Origin: Psychromonas sp.
GTDB lineage: Bacteria > Pseudomonadota > Gammaproteobacteria > Enterobacterales > Psychromonadaceae
NCBI GenBank assembly: GCA_023145575.1
Contig: JAGLDN010000179.1
Location: 1-14,740 of the forward strand
Length of the DNA stretch: 14,740 bases
Reading direction: 5' to 3'
Positions 1 through 8,095 of the stretch are shown here, piece after piece (within the stretch, counting starts at the first letter, position 1; the number at the start of each line of letters is the position of its first letter). The notes under the pieces are model-generated. The model made no database searches. It was not told the origin of the DNA and saw only the letters and a program-made list of their open reading frames with translations. The translations under genes and the position numbers were made by a program.

Positions 1-182
1 TCCTAAATAGTTATTCTACATAGAGATTTTATAACAACGCGCCTTGGTACTAGTTGCCTTGCCCTGCGGGGCACAAGCTCGAAAACCAAGACTGCGTTAC
101 AATAATAGAAAAGTGGACAACAATTACCTAATATTGCGCCTTGTTCTGATCATCGATCTTGAGCCTAACAAAGCATTTTACG
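1..182. other. Gene-free left edge with a small nested hairpin
   Basis: No coding frame can be supported here. The visible structure is a nested inverted repeat: cttggt at 43-48 pairs with accaag at 85-90, and inside it tgccc at 60-64 pairs with gggca at 69-73 around a four-base loop. It has no T-run on either side, so it does not look like an intrinsic terminator. It may be the edge of a decayed mobile or intergenic repeat, but no transposase reading was recognisable. Confidence 0.3.
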
Positions 183-620
183 TCACATGGGTATATAATA
201 CAAATTAGATTCTTTTTTATGTATTTTATCAATGATAACTTTGAAATCATCAACGCCTTCGATCTTTAAATCAGGTGCTAATACTTCGATCTGAAACAGA
301 TTATTGAAATGTATAGAGTTGTGAGGCATGCAAATAAAAACATAGGTACTTTCTGGCGATCCACCTTTGTTCCATAATAAGCTGAATTTTTTAAAAACCA
401 AAAAACGTCATGGTTTTCAGGCTGTACTTCAAACCATTTTATGAGTTCTGTTGTTATATCAAATGGCTTTGTTTTTAAGGGAGATTCCAACTCTAAGTTG
501 ATTGCTCCTTGATAATAATTATCAATACTGAGGATATCTTCTTTAAAAATTCACATTGTTAACTAAGCATTTCTTTGTGGCGTCGATACCTGTCACTTTG
601 TTTCCTTTTATTATAATCAT
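183..620 (-). pseudogene. Frameshifted hypothetical gene of unknown function
   Basis: Two overlapping minus-strand frames join into one reading if single-base slips are allowed in two A/T homopolymers, near 543-550 and near 388-405. The rebuilt product would be about 145 residues, starting at an ATG at 618-620 and ending with YYIPM at the stop at 183. The middle part contains LIKWFEVQPENHDVFWFLK and the C-terminal part contains STYVFICMP and FQIEVLAPDLKIEGVDDF. It reads like a small soluble mixed alpha/beta protein with no signal peptide or membrane segment. I do not recognise the family. Continuity of reading across both slips is the main evidence that this was once a gene. The N-terminal 25 codons are the least certain part. 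Confidence 0.5.
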
Positions 621-689
621 TTTTTATTCTTTTAATTTAACTTCAATTCAGGTGCCGATTTTTACTATTAAATATTTTTTAGGAAATCA

Positions 690-1796
690 TCACACTTTAA
701 AATTATGACTCTTTGATAAATATGCGTGGCTTTGCATTTCAAATAATCTCGACACGCAACGCTTAAAGGTAAATGACAACTTATCACCGACATACAATGC
801 TTTAATACTGACTTCCGCGCTGATGATCACCACAACATGTTTGTCGTAAAACTCATCAATCATCGCAATAAAACGACGCGCCAAATCATTTTTTAAATCA
901 TCCATTTGCATCACATTGTCTATTAAAACAGTGCGATACAAAATCGCAATTTCGATGTAATCATTCACACTGCGCGGGCTATCACACAAGGCTAAAAATG
1001 TCATGTATAACACATCATTACTCAGTGCTTTTGTTTTCAAACTCCGTTGATTTATTTCGATAATTTTATTATATTGCTTATGACCTTTGGCCAACCTTTC
1101 AAACGCACCCTGTATTTGCAAATGTGCACCGTCATCTAATGGAAAGTGGTATATTTCTGTTTGGGCAATACTATCAAGGCGGTAATCTTTTCCATTATCA
1201 AGATTAAAAATATGGCAATATTTCCTAAGAAGCGCGATTGTTGGAATAAATCGTGCCCGTTGAAGACCTTTTTTATACAAATCCTCAGGCGGAGTATTTG
1301 ACGTTGCAACCAACACCACACCTTGATCAAATAGCGCCTTAAATATACCAGCCAAAATCATCGCGTCGGTAATATCTTCGACAAAAAACTCATCAAAACA
1401 AATAACTTGGGTTTGTTTTGAAAGTTTTTTGGCAATCAGAATAAGCGGATTTTTTTGGCCTGCGAATAAATTCATCTCTTTATGTACTGTGTGCATAAAA
1501 TGGTGGAAATGAAGACGCATTTTAGAATTTATTTCTAGGTTATCAAAAAACAAATCCATTAAATACGTTTTTCCACGACCAACATCACCATATAAATAAA
1601 GCCCTTGCATCACATTTTCTCGAGGTTGTGCAAATATTGATTGCCAAAAATGTCTAGGCTGATTTTTTTGTACATTACTGCTTACAAGGCTACTCGATAG
1701 ATCCATTAAATAATGAATGGCACTAATTTGGCATTCATCTTTAATAAAATCATCTTGTTGTAAATCTAATTCATATTTTTCAAGCAAATTCATCAT
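690..1796 (-). CDS. zapE: ZapE/AFG1-family cell-division ATPase
   Basis: This is an AFG1-like P-loop ATPase. In E. coli, ZapE associates with the Z-ring and affects division under stress. The 368-residue product is close to the family's usual length (about 375). A Walker A motif, GDVGRGKT, lies at residues 70-77 and is followed by YLMD. A Walker B motif, VICFDE, lies at 131-136. A sensor-1-like ATSNTPPEDLY follows at about 164-174, and a C-terminal SRLFEMQS block is typical of the family. There is no signal peptide or membrane segment, so it is probably cytoplasmic. Two tandem ATGs occur at the start (1796 and 1793); the first is used here, but only a weak purine-rich ribosome site lies upstream and the second is equally possible. 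The gene diverges from pyk. Its downstream neighbour is a decayed hypothetical gene, so no operon is implied. Confidence 0.93.
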   Translation of the reverse strand: MMNLLEKYELDLQQDDFIKDECQISAIHYLMDLSSSLVSSNVQKNQPRHFWQSIFAQPRENVMQGLYLYGDVGRGKTYLMDLFFDNLEINSKMRLHFHHFMHTVHKEMNLFAGQKNPLILIAKKLSKQTQVICFDEFFVEDITDAMILAGIFKALFDQGVVLVATSNTPPEDLYKKGLQRARFIPTIALLRKYCHIFNLDNGKDYRLDSIAQTEIYHFPLDDGAHLQIQGAFERLAKGHKQYNKIIEINQRSLKTKALSNDVLYMTFLALCDSPRSVNDYIEIAILYRTVLIDNVMQMDDLKNDLARRFIAMIDEFYDKHVVVIISAEVSIKALYVGDKLSFTFKRCVSRLFEMQSHAYLSKSHNFKV

Positions 1797-1882
1797 TATT
1801 CTTAATTAACTCTTGGTATTTTTGCGAAGATTCATTTATTCTAACAGTTAAAATCAATAATCTAATTTAGTTGACTTTCTTT

Positions 1883-1911
1883 TTGACAAAAAGGTTTAAT
1901 ATTCTTAAAAT
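1883..1911 (+). promoter_or_regulatory. Near-consensus sigma-70 promoter for pyk
   Basis: A perfect -35 hexamer TTGACA at 1883-1888 is followed by a 17-bp spacer and a TAAAAT -10 at 1906-1911. This predicts a start near 1918 and a 5' leader of about 90 nt before pyk. The site lies in the divergent zapE-pyk region. No comparably good promoter was seen for zapE. Confidence 0.75.
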
Positions 1912-2009
1912 AGCATATAGTAATTAACGTTTGTAGTTCATAGTAGCTTACTAGTAATTAGATTAAAATAAATATATACCAATTTTACCCCAAATAAAGA
2001 GTAAAACTA

Positions 2010-3440
2010 ATGAGAAAAACTAAAATAGTTTGCACCATAGGACCAAAATCAGAATCTAAAGAGATGCTTACACAACTAATAGACAATGGCATGAATATCA
2101 TGCGCCTTAATTTCTCACACGGTAATACGAAAGAGCATTACACGCGCATAGAATTAATTCGAGAAATCGCAACAGAGTTACAAAAGAATATCGCAATTTT
2201 ATTGGATACTAAAGGTCCTGAAATTCGCACTGTAAAATTAAAAAATGGTAAAGATGTCACATTAAAAGCTGGACAAGAATTCACTTTAACAACAGATCAA
2301 ACTATTGTTGGCGATAATACGATTGTTGCAGTAACTTACGAAAATTTACCAAATGACCTTAACTTAGGCAACACCGTTTTAATTGATGATGGCTTAATTG
2401 AATTGACAGTACAACAAATTAAAGATCATGAAATTATTTGTTCTGTAATGAACTCTGGCACTCTCGGAGAAAATAAAGGAATAAACTTACCTAATGTTAG
2501 TGTTAACCTTCCAGCACTGTCTTCCAAAGATAAAGCAGATATTATATTTGGCTGCAAAAACAAGGTTGATTTTATTGCTGCGTCATTTATTCGTAAGAAG
2601 GAAGATGTATTAGCAATTCGTGAATTACTTACAGAAAATGGTGGCAAGACTATTCAAATCATCTCAAAAATTGAAAACCAAGAAGGGATTGACAACTTTG
2701 ATGATATTTTAGCAGTCTCTGACGGGATAATGGTTGCTCGGGGCGATCTTGGCGTTGAAATTGCCGTAAATGAAGTTATTTTTGCACAAAAGATGATGAT
2801 TAAAAAATCTAACGCTGCCCGTAAACCAGTGATTACTGCAACGCAAATGCTTGATTCTATGATTTATAATCCTCGTCCCACGCGGGCAGAGGCAGGGGAT
2901 GTTGCAAATGCAATCTTAGATGGTACTGATGCTGTAATGCTATCTGGTGAAAGTGCAAAAGGTGACTATCCAGCTGAAGCTGTTGCTATTATGGCTTCAA
3001 TTTGTGAGCGTACAGATAAAACAATGATCCCTCTTCACTTACAATCAAACATATCTCAAAGTTTTAAAGTAGCAGGGATCCATGTCACCGAAGCTATTTG
3101 CAGTGGTGCAGTAGATAACTCGGTACAAGTAGATGCTAAATTAATAATCGTATCAACTCAAAATGGTCGTTCTGTACGATCTGTCCGTAAATACTTCCCA
3201 ACCGCACACATTTTAGCACTTGCAACAACACCTCAATGTACGCGTCAATTAACATTGACTAAAGGTGTACTTGCAAAATTAATTACTCGTCCAAAATCAA
3301 TGGAAGATTTCTACATTATTGGAATGGAAATGGCTAAACAATGTGGGCTTGCAAAAAAAGGGGATAAAGTCTGTATGGTAACGGGTGCCTTAGTTGCATC
3401 AGGTACAACGAATACTACCTCTATACACATCATTCAATAA
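2010..3440 (+). CDS. pyk: Pyruvate kinase, type I (PykF-like)
   Basis: It catalyses phosphoenolpyruvate plus ADP to pyruvate plus ATP, the last step of glycolysis, in the cytoplasm as a homotetramer. The 476-residue product starts MRKTKIVCTIGPKS, as in PykF. Substrate and metal residues are visible: R32, N34 and S36 in MRLNFSHG, K220 and E222 in SKIENQEG, D246 in MVARGDLG, and T278 in ATQMLDSM. The conserved RPTRAEAGDVANAILDGTD block follows. The C-terminal allosteric domain is complete, and its ATTPQCTRQLTLTKG segment aligns with the fructose-1,6-bisphosphate region of PykF, so activation by that metabolite is likely (inferred). A purine-rich AAAGAG precedes the ATG. The gene appears to be transcribed alone from its own promoter, and IS remnants lie downstream. 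Confidence 0.97.
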   Translation: MRKTKIVCTIGPKSESKEMLTQLIDNGMNIMRLNFSHGNTKEHYTRIELIREIATELQKNIAILLDTKGPEIRTVKLKNGKDVTLKAGQEFTLTTDQTIVGDNTIVAVTYENLPNDLNLGNTVLIDDGLIELTVQQIKDHEIICSVMNSGTLGENKGINLPNVSVNLPALSSKDKADIIFGCKNKVDFIAASFIRKKEDVLAIRELLTENGGKTIQIISKIENQEGIDNFDDILAVSDGIMVARGDLGVEIAVNEVIFAQKMMIKKSNAARKPVITATQMLDSMIYNPRPTRAEAGDVANAILDGTDAVMLSGESAKGDYPAEAVAIMASICERTDKTMIPLHLQSNISQSFKVAGIHVTEAICSGAVDNSVQVDAKLIIVSTQNGRSVRSVRKYFPTAHILALATTPQCTRQLTLTKGVLAKLITRPKSMEDFYIIGMEMAKQCGLAKKGDKVCMVTGALVASGTTNTTSIHIIQ

Positions 3441-3551
3441 CATGTAATTAATTTAATAAAATTGTAAAAACATTCAGAGCCGCTTGAAATGAAAACTCTA
3501 AAAGGTAACAGATAGAAATACTGACTCTGTCGTCGATAAAGTCTTTACAAG

Positions 3552-3651
3552 ATAAGATATATCGTAATTTAGCCTTAAGGGGCGCCCTATTGACGACCAG
3601 CGACCAGCGGTCGTGCTTTCAGGGCGAAATTACGAAAAGTGTCTACTTATC
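3552..3651. repeat. Long interrupted palindrome containing an ISAs1-type end
   Basis: The two halves mirror each other in blocks. They pair gataag (3552-3557) with cttatc (3646-3651), cgtaattt (3563-3570) with aaattacg (3627-3634), cgccct (3583-3588) with agggcg (3621-3626), and acgacc (3593-3598) with ggtcgt (3609-3614). The right arm begins CAGGGCG at 3620, which fits the CAGGG ends known for ISAs1-family elements, and it precedes an ISAs1-type transposase fragment. The left arm has the same sequence inverted but with 12 extra bases (3571-3582). A 7-bp tandem cgaccag (3594-3600 and 3601-3607) sits in the loop. It looks like two IS ends head to head, or a short non-autonomous derivative. Confidence 0.55.
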
Positions 3652-3908
3652 AAGCGTTTTGCCACCTAGTTTGTGATATACCTCTCACGATCTTTGTTTA
3701 AAAAAGGATCGGCTTGCAGATCGACTTTACCTATGATCATATACTTCTTTTTATAGCCAAGAAGAAGTCAAAGATCCTCAGTAAACCACTCTTTAAAAAC
3801 TTATCACTTGTTTCAGATCCCAGACAACAAGGGAAAGTGAAACATAAACTCCTAGATATCCTTTTTCTAATTATCACAGCAGTTATTTCTGGTGCAGACA
3901 CATGGGAG
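3620..3908 (+). pseudogene. ISAs1-family transposase, N-terminal remnant
   Basis: From about 3714 the plus strand reads an N-terminal domain typical of ISAs1-family (H-repeat type) DDE transposases: LVSDPRQQGKVKHKLLDI followed by LFLIITAVISGADTWE. This is the conserved region before the catalytic domain. The family reading stops at GADTWE (about 3908), where the sequence switches to an opposing IS256-family fragment. None of the catalytic domain is present, so the piece is inactive. There is no good start codon; the open frame begins at a TTG. The upstream part, from CAGGGCG at 3620, is taken as the element's left end. The 77-residue open frame running to 3947 is a chimera across the junction and not a gene. 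Confidence 0.75.
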
Positions 3909-4272
3909 ACAAGCTCGGCAGATACGTCTGCACCATACATTTCTTGAAATATAACGGTTATATCACACGTACTCATTCCTTTTGCATAAAGTGTCAGGTG
4001 TTGTTCATCCATGCCGCTTATACACGTTTGACGCTTTTTTACTCGCTAAGCTTCAAAGCTTCAGTCTCTATCGAGAGGAGTCTGTATTTCAATATTGCTA
4101 TCACAGCCTTTGAGGAGTTTTTAGATTAACCATTACGACTGTTATTATTTATAGAATTGGAGTGATCTTTAGCTTCGCCAAGGTGCTGGGGCATTTCTGA
4201 GCGTAACGCCACTTCAACCGAAATTTTAGTTAACATGGCGCTTAATTGGTTATGATCTTCAGGTGTTTTTAG
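3899..4272 (-). pseudogene. IS256-family (mutator-type) transposase remnant
   Basis: On the minus strand, with several frame changes and stops, the reading begins near 4272 with SAMLTKISVEVALRSEMPQH. It passes through NNNSRNG and IQTPLDRD, and becomes uninterrupted at MDEQHLTLYAKGMSTCDI (from 4012) and FQEMYGADVSAELVSHV. These are hallmark blocks of the N-terminal half of IS256-family transposases, which usually read LYAKGMSTRDI and EMYG..VS..L.S.VTDAV. The first catalytic aspartate region and everything after it are missing, because the match ends at about 3899 where ISAs1 sequence takes over. It is a dead fragment. The family call is firm; the exact outer boundary toward murA is not. Confidence 0.8.
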
Positions 4273-4366
4273 ATCTTATGTTAGATCATTAAAAAATCTT
4301 GCATTTTTCTGTTATCATGGAGTTACTCATTATTTAGACCTTTTATAGATCATACAGAATAAGCAT

Positions 4367-5650
4367 TTACACAGTTCTTTTTACACCCTCAGGCTCCTCC
4401 ATACGCTGAATTTTTCCGCCAAGTTGGATAAGTTTATTTTCGATACACTCATAACCTCTATCAATATGGTATATTTCACTAACAATCGTGATCCCTTTGG
4501 CAATTAAACCTGCCATAACAAGACTTGCTGATGCGCGAAGATCAGTTGCCATTACTTTTGTACCGCACAATTCTCTATGATTTCCACACACAGCCTTGTT
4601 GCCATGAAGCTTTATATTTGCGCCCATGCGGGCTAACTCTGGTACATGCATAAAACGATTTTCAAAAATATTTTCTGTTATATTTCCTATACCATTAGCA
4701 ATGATATTTAGCACTGTAAATTGCGCTTGCATATCCGTTGGGAAACCAGGGTAAGGCTTTGTAACAATATCAACAGCCTTATGTTCTTTACCAATCATAT
4801 CCGCACATACCCAATCCTTACCCGTTGTAATTAACGCACCAGCTTCTTCTAGCTTTTCAAGTACAGCAGTTAACAAAGTTGGATCTGTATTTACACATGT
4901 CACTTTTCCGCCACTTATTATGCCTGCTGTGAGAAAAGTGCCCGTTTCGATACGATCTGGTTGAATTTTATAAATACAATCACCTAATGATTCAACGCCT
5001 TCAATGCTGATAACATCAGTTCCCATTCCTGTAATTTTTCCACCCATAGTATTTATAAATTTAGCAAGATCTATAATTTCAGGCTCTTTGGCGGCGTGTT
5101 TTATTGTTGTTATACCTTCTGCTAGTGTTGCTGCCATCATCAAATTAGCCGTGCCTGTTACACTCACCATTTCCATATCAATAAAACAACCTTTGAGCCG
5201 ACCGTCAACACGCGCTTTTATAAAACCATCTTCAACTTTAATTTTAGCGCCCATTTTTTCAAGCCCAACGATATGTAAATCAACTGGACGTGCGCCTATA
5301 GCACAGCCACCAGGCAATGAAATATCTGCTTTACCAAAGCGTGAAACGAGAGGACCTAATGCTAAAATTGAAGCTCGCATGCTTTGTACTAACTTATAAG
5401 AAGCACTATAATTTTTCACGGAGCTAGTATTTACATGGACCTCATGTCCGCTTTGATTTGCTTTTGCGCCTAGGTCTTTCAATAATGCAATTGTTGTTGA
5501 AATATCTTTTAGCAAAGGAACATTTTGTAAATCAACATTACCTTCTGTGAGTATGGTCGCAAACAAAATTGGTAAAGCCGCATTTTTGGCGCCTGATATT
5601 TTAACTTCACCAAATAAAGTACATCCTCCTTGAATTAAGAACTGCTCCAT
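4367..5650 (-). CDS. murA: UDP-N-acetylglucosamine 1-carboxyvinyltransferase
   Basis: MurA transfers enolpyruvate from phosphoenolpyruvate to UDP-GlcNAc, the first committed step of peptidoglycan synthesis, in the cytoplasm. The product has 427 residues, against 419 in E. coli. SGAKNAALPIL carries the active-site K22 and N23. SLPGGCAIGARPVDLH carries the catalytic cysteine at 116, so the enzyme should be fosfomycin-sensitive (family knowledge). KPYPGFPTDMQAQF and the C-terminal DRGYE block are also present. The start is fixed by alignment of MEQFLIQGG with the family N-terminus. It is the last gene of the mla run, 13 bp after ibaG. No clear terminator is visible in the 94 bp between its stop and the IS256 remnant. 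Confidence 0.97.
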   Translation of the reverse strand: MEQFLIQGGCTLFGEVKISGAKNAALPILFATILTEGNVDLQNVPLLKDISTTIALLKDLGAKANQSGHEVHVNTSSVKNYSASYKLVQSMRASILALGPLVSRFGKADISLPGGCAIGARPVDLHIVGLEKMGAKIKVEDGFIKARVDGRLKGCFIDMEMVSVTGTANLMMAATLAEGITTIKHAAKEPEIIDLAKFINTMGGKITGMGTDVISIEGVESLGDCIYKIQPDRIETGTFLTAGIISGGKVTCVNTDPTLLTAVLEKLEEAGALITTGKDWVCADMIGKEHKAVDIVTKPYPGFPTDMQAQFTVLNIIANGIGNITENIFENRFMHVPELARMGANIKLHGNKAVCGNHRELCGTKVMATDLRASASLVMAGLIAKGITIVSEIYHIDRGYECIENKLIQLGGKIQRMEEPEGVKRTV

Positions 5651-5663
5651 TAACTATTTTCCT

Positions 5664-5912
5664 TTAAATAAAATGCTTTTGTTGTTGCCATTCGGTTGGT
5701 GTGAGTGCCTTAATTGAAAGTGCATGAATGGTATTAGTTGCAATATCTTCTTTAAGAGGCGCATAAACAATTTGCTGTTTTTTTACCCTACTTAACGTTT
5801 CAAATAAAGCACTTACGACAATCACGTTAAATGTTCCATTTTCACCTTTGACAATGCATTCATCTAATGTCAATGCATTCTCTAGCTTTTCTTTAATTAT
5901 TTTAATATTCAC
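5664..5912 (-). CDS. ibaG: BolA-family protein IbaG
   Basis: This is a small BolA/IbaG protein of 82 residues. BolA-family proteins pair with monothiol glutaredoxins and take part in iron-sulfur handling; IbaG has been linked to acid stress in E. coli. The family core is visible in the segments FNVIVVSALFETLSRVKKQQ and IHALSIKALTPTEW, including the conserved histidine. Translation appears to start at a GTG (5912-5910) that overlaps the mlaB stop by 4 nt (GTGA), suggesting translational coupling. The gene sits between mlaB and murA, its standard position, which favours ibaG over bolA. Confidence 0.9.
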   Translation of the reverse strand: MNIKIIKEKLENALTLDECIVKGENGTFNVIVVSALFETLSRVKKQQIVYAPLKEDIATNTIHALSIKALTPTEWQQQKHFI

Positions 5913-6205
5913 AAATTATTCTCATTCTCATTAGAAAAAAGAAAATTCAAGCCGTACAATGTTGATAATAACACTATACTTTTTGAGCACCCACTAAATG
6001 TTAATTGAGGATGCAATATTTTCAACTGCGTTAAATATGCAAGCCCTACAGAATCGATGACTTTGACGCATTTCAAATCAATATTTTCAACACAAGTAAA
6101 ATCTATAGTGTCCATTAATTTATTGTTTGCACTTAGGTTATTCAACACTAAATCATTTTTTAATTTCAGGTTGTTTTTATCATCGGCTATAATGTTTGAA
6201 TTCAC
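5909..6205 (-). CDS. mlaB: MlaB, STAS-domain subunit of the Mla ABC complex
   Basis: A 98-residue single STAS domain. MlaB binds the ATPase MlaF on the cytoplasmic face and is needed for assembly and activity of MlaFEDB. The best-conserved part is CVKVIDSVGLAYLTQLK at about residues 47-63, which matches the DS.GL turn of STAS proteins; the rest is divergent, as is usual for MlaB. The start is a GTG at 6205 with AGAG just upstream, inside the last codons of mlaC. There is no good ATG nearby. It lies 5 bp after mlaC and overlaps ibaG by 4 nt. The identification rests on the STAS motif plus operon position. Confidence 0.87.
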   Translation of the reverse strand: MNSNIIADDKNNLKLKNDLVLNNLSANNKLMDTIDFTCVENIDLKCVKVIDSVGLAYLTQLKILHPQLTFSGCSKSIVLLSTLYGLNFLFSNENENNL

Positions 6206-6210
6206 AATTT

Positions 6211-6819
6211 CTACTCTTTATTTTTTTTCTTGAGCAGTTTAATTACATAGTTAACGCTACTTTTGCTTATAATATTACCAATTTCAGATTGGTTAGTACT
6301 TAGTAAACTGACCCCCTCTGCAATAACATCAAACACTTTCCACTTGCCTGTTTTATTATTCTTTCTAAATTTAAAAACTAAATTTGTTATTTTTTTATTT
6401 TGATTAGTAAGCGTCACCGAAATTTTAACTGTCTTTTTACCATGGTAATCATTATTGTCTTTAATTGATATTTTTTGATTTGAAAATTGAGAAAGAACAT
6501 GTCCATATGCTACGATTAAATGATTTTTAAATACCTCAACAAATTCATCTCTTTGTGCTTTAGTGGTACCTTTTAGGTTCGATCCAAGCACTTTATAAGC
6601 GGCATATTTATAATCAAAGTAAGGGATAAGCTCTTCTCTAACGATATCGTTTATATAGTCTGGATGTGCGGATAATTTTGCTTTTTCTTGCTCAAGTCTC
6701 TTAAGCGTTGCACTTGAAACACCATGCATTACAGTATTAGGGTTTGACATATCAACTTGTACTGCATTTACAAAAGTAGCTAAAAAGCAAAAAAATAAAG
6801 TAATAAACTTTTTCAACAT
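6211..6819 (-). CDS. mlaC: MlaC, periplasmic phospholipid carrier
   Basis: MlaC shuttles phospholipid between the outer-membrane MlaA-porin complex and MlaD. The 202-residue product begins with a Sec signal peptide, a lysine pair followed by a hydrophobic stretch and a likely cut after FVNA (about residue 19). The mature part contains VREELIPYFDYKYAAYKVLG and TTKAQRDEFVEVFKNHLIVAY, typical of the MlaC/Ttg2D family. WKVFDVIAEGVSLLSTNQ follows near the C-terminus. It ends in a Lys-rich tail (LLKKKNKE) encoded by an A-tract. It lies 13 bp after mlaD and 5 bp before mlaB. Confidence 0.95.
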   Translation of the reverse strand: MLKKFITLFFCFLATFVNAVQVDMSNPNTVMHGVSSATLKRLEQEKAKLSAHPDYINDIVREELIPYFDYKYAAYKVLGSNLKGTTKAQRDEFVEVFKNHLIVAYGHVLSQFSNQKISIKDNNDYHGKKTVKISVTLTNQNKKITNLVFKFRKNNKTGKWKVFDVIAEGVSLLSTNQSEIGNIISKSSVNYVIKLLKKKNKE

Positions 6820-6832
6820 AACTTAACCCTTC

Positions 6833-7309
6833 TTATTTTTTATTTTTATTTTTTGAATAAATCAACTTACCAATTAAATCATCAAGTACCAAAGCCGATT
6901 TAGTATCTGAAATTTTATCACCATTTTTAAGGACTCCATTATCTTCATCATCAATAAAACCGGGAATAAGAGCAATATATTGAGCACCGAGCAAACCTGA
7001 TGTCAAAATGGATAATGAAGATGTTTCTGGATAAACGCCCTTATTTTTGTACATACTTATTTTCACTATGGGCGTCAAGTTTTTAGTGTCAAGAGTTATA
7101 TCTGTCACTCTTCCAACAACAACACCACCGACCTTCACTGGCGCACGGGTTTTTAAACCACCCACATTATTAAATTCTCCATACACTATATAAGTACTAC
7201 CTACTCCTTTTAAAGAAATACCCGCAACACTCAGCACTAAAACGAAAAATGCAAGAACACCTGCAAACACAAATGCTCCCACCCACAATTCAACTTTTCT
7301 TTGTGACAT
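6833..7309 (-). CDS. mlaD: MlaD, MCE-domain membrane protein
   Basis: MlaD is the MCE protein that forms the periplasmic hexameric ring of MlaFEDB. The 158-residue product has a short cytoplasmic start (MSQRKVELW), one membrane helix at about residues 9-31, and a single MCE domain. In that domain GEFNNVGGLKTRAPVKVGGV and VVGRVTDITLD are the typical blocks, with the LTSGLLGAQYIALIPG strand near the end. The length is slightly below that of E. coli MlaD (183), and the shortfall is in the C-terminal tail, which here is only Lys/Asn-rich. An AGGA ribosome site precedes the ATG. It lies 12 bp after mlaE. Confidence 0.95.
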   Translation of the reverse strand: MSQRKVELWVGAFVFAGVLAFFVLVLSVAGISLKGVGSTYIVYGEFNNVGGLKTRAPVKVGGVVVGRVTDITLDTKNLTPIVKISMYKNKGVYPETSSLSILTSGLLGAQYIALIPGFIDDEDNGVLKNGDKISDTKSALVLDDLIGKLIYSKNKNKK

Positions 7310-7321
7310 ATTTAATCCTAA

Positions 7322-8095
7322 TCAAAACATTAAAACAGTTAACAGAAAATCCATTGCCAACACGAATAATGATGAAATGACAACGGTTTGTGTGGTTGAG
7401 TGGCTAATACCTTGTGAGGTTGGTACCACATAATAGCCATTAAATAAAGCAACCCAAGTTATCAAAAATGCAAAAACCGCACTTTTTATCATGCCGTTTA
7501 CAATATCACCTCCAAAATGGACGCTGCTTTGCATGGTAGACAAATAAGCACCACTGTCGATACCTAACCAAGTAACCCCAACCATGTGCCCACCAAAAAT
7601 AGCAATCACATTAAATAACAGGGTAAGTAACGGTAATACAATCACTCCTGCGAGTAATCTTGGTGCAATAATACGTTTAAAAGGAGAAACAGCCATCATT
7701 TCCATACTGGCAAGTTGATCTGTACTTTGCATCAACCCAATTTCAGCGGTTAAAGCAGATCCTGCTCTTCCTGCAAATAATAACGCAGTAATTACAGGCC
7801 CTAATTCTCGTAATAATGATAGAGCAACCATGCTGCCTAAACTTTGCTCCGCAGCGTAATTTACCAACACATAATAAGCTTGAAATGCCAGCACCATACC
7901 AATAAAAAGACCAGCCGTTAAGATGATAGGCAAGGACAATATTCCTAACTGAAAAACTTGTCGTATAAATAATGAGAATAAATTTTTATGCGGCTTCCCC
8001 CATAGAGCCCTCAACAAGAACAAACAAGCACAGCCAATGACTGAAATTAAACTTATTGTTGCTTTACCGATGCCTCGTATAAATGAAATTGTCAT
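7322..8095 (-). CDS. mlaE: MlaE, permease subunit of the Mla ABC complex
   Basis: MlaE is the membrane permease of MlaFEDB in the inner membrane. The 257 residues match the family length (about 260). It has an N-terminal amphipathic/hydrophobic segment and about five membrane helices. The characteristic LLRELGPVITALLFAGRAGS block and the following TAEIGLMQSTDQLASMEMM coupling region are intact. ATG and the mlaF stop TGA overlap as ATGA (8095-8092), so translation is probably coupled to the ATPase. Confidence 0.96.
   Translation of the reverse strand: MTISFIRGIGKATISLISVIGCACLFLLRALWGKPHKNLFSLFIRQVFQLGILSLPIILTAGLFIGMVLAFQAYYVLVNYAAEQSLGSMVALSLLRELGPVITALLFAGRAGSALTAEIGLMQSTDQLASMEMMAVSPFKRIIAPRLLAGVIVLPLLTLLFNVIAIFGGHMVGVTWLGIDSGAYLSTMQSSVHFGGDIVNGMIKSAVFAFLITWVALFNGYYVVPTSQGISHSTTQTVVISSLFVLAMDFLLTVLMF

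Noticed and set aside
3714..3947. A 77-codon plus-strand frame and an overlapping 91-codon minus-strand frame taken as genes
   Set aside because: Each is a chimera: half is a true ISAs1 or IS256 fragment and the other half is antisense to the opposing fragment.
4265..4300. Possible terminator for murA (gatct...agatc hairpin)
   Set aside because: The stem is only 5 bp and the T-run lies on the wrong side for leftward transcription.
5004..5399. A 131-codon plus-strand frame inside murA
   Set aside because: It is fully antisense to conserved MurA sequence, including the catalytic cysteine region, and has no family resemblance or ribosome site.
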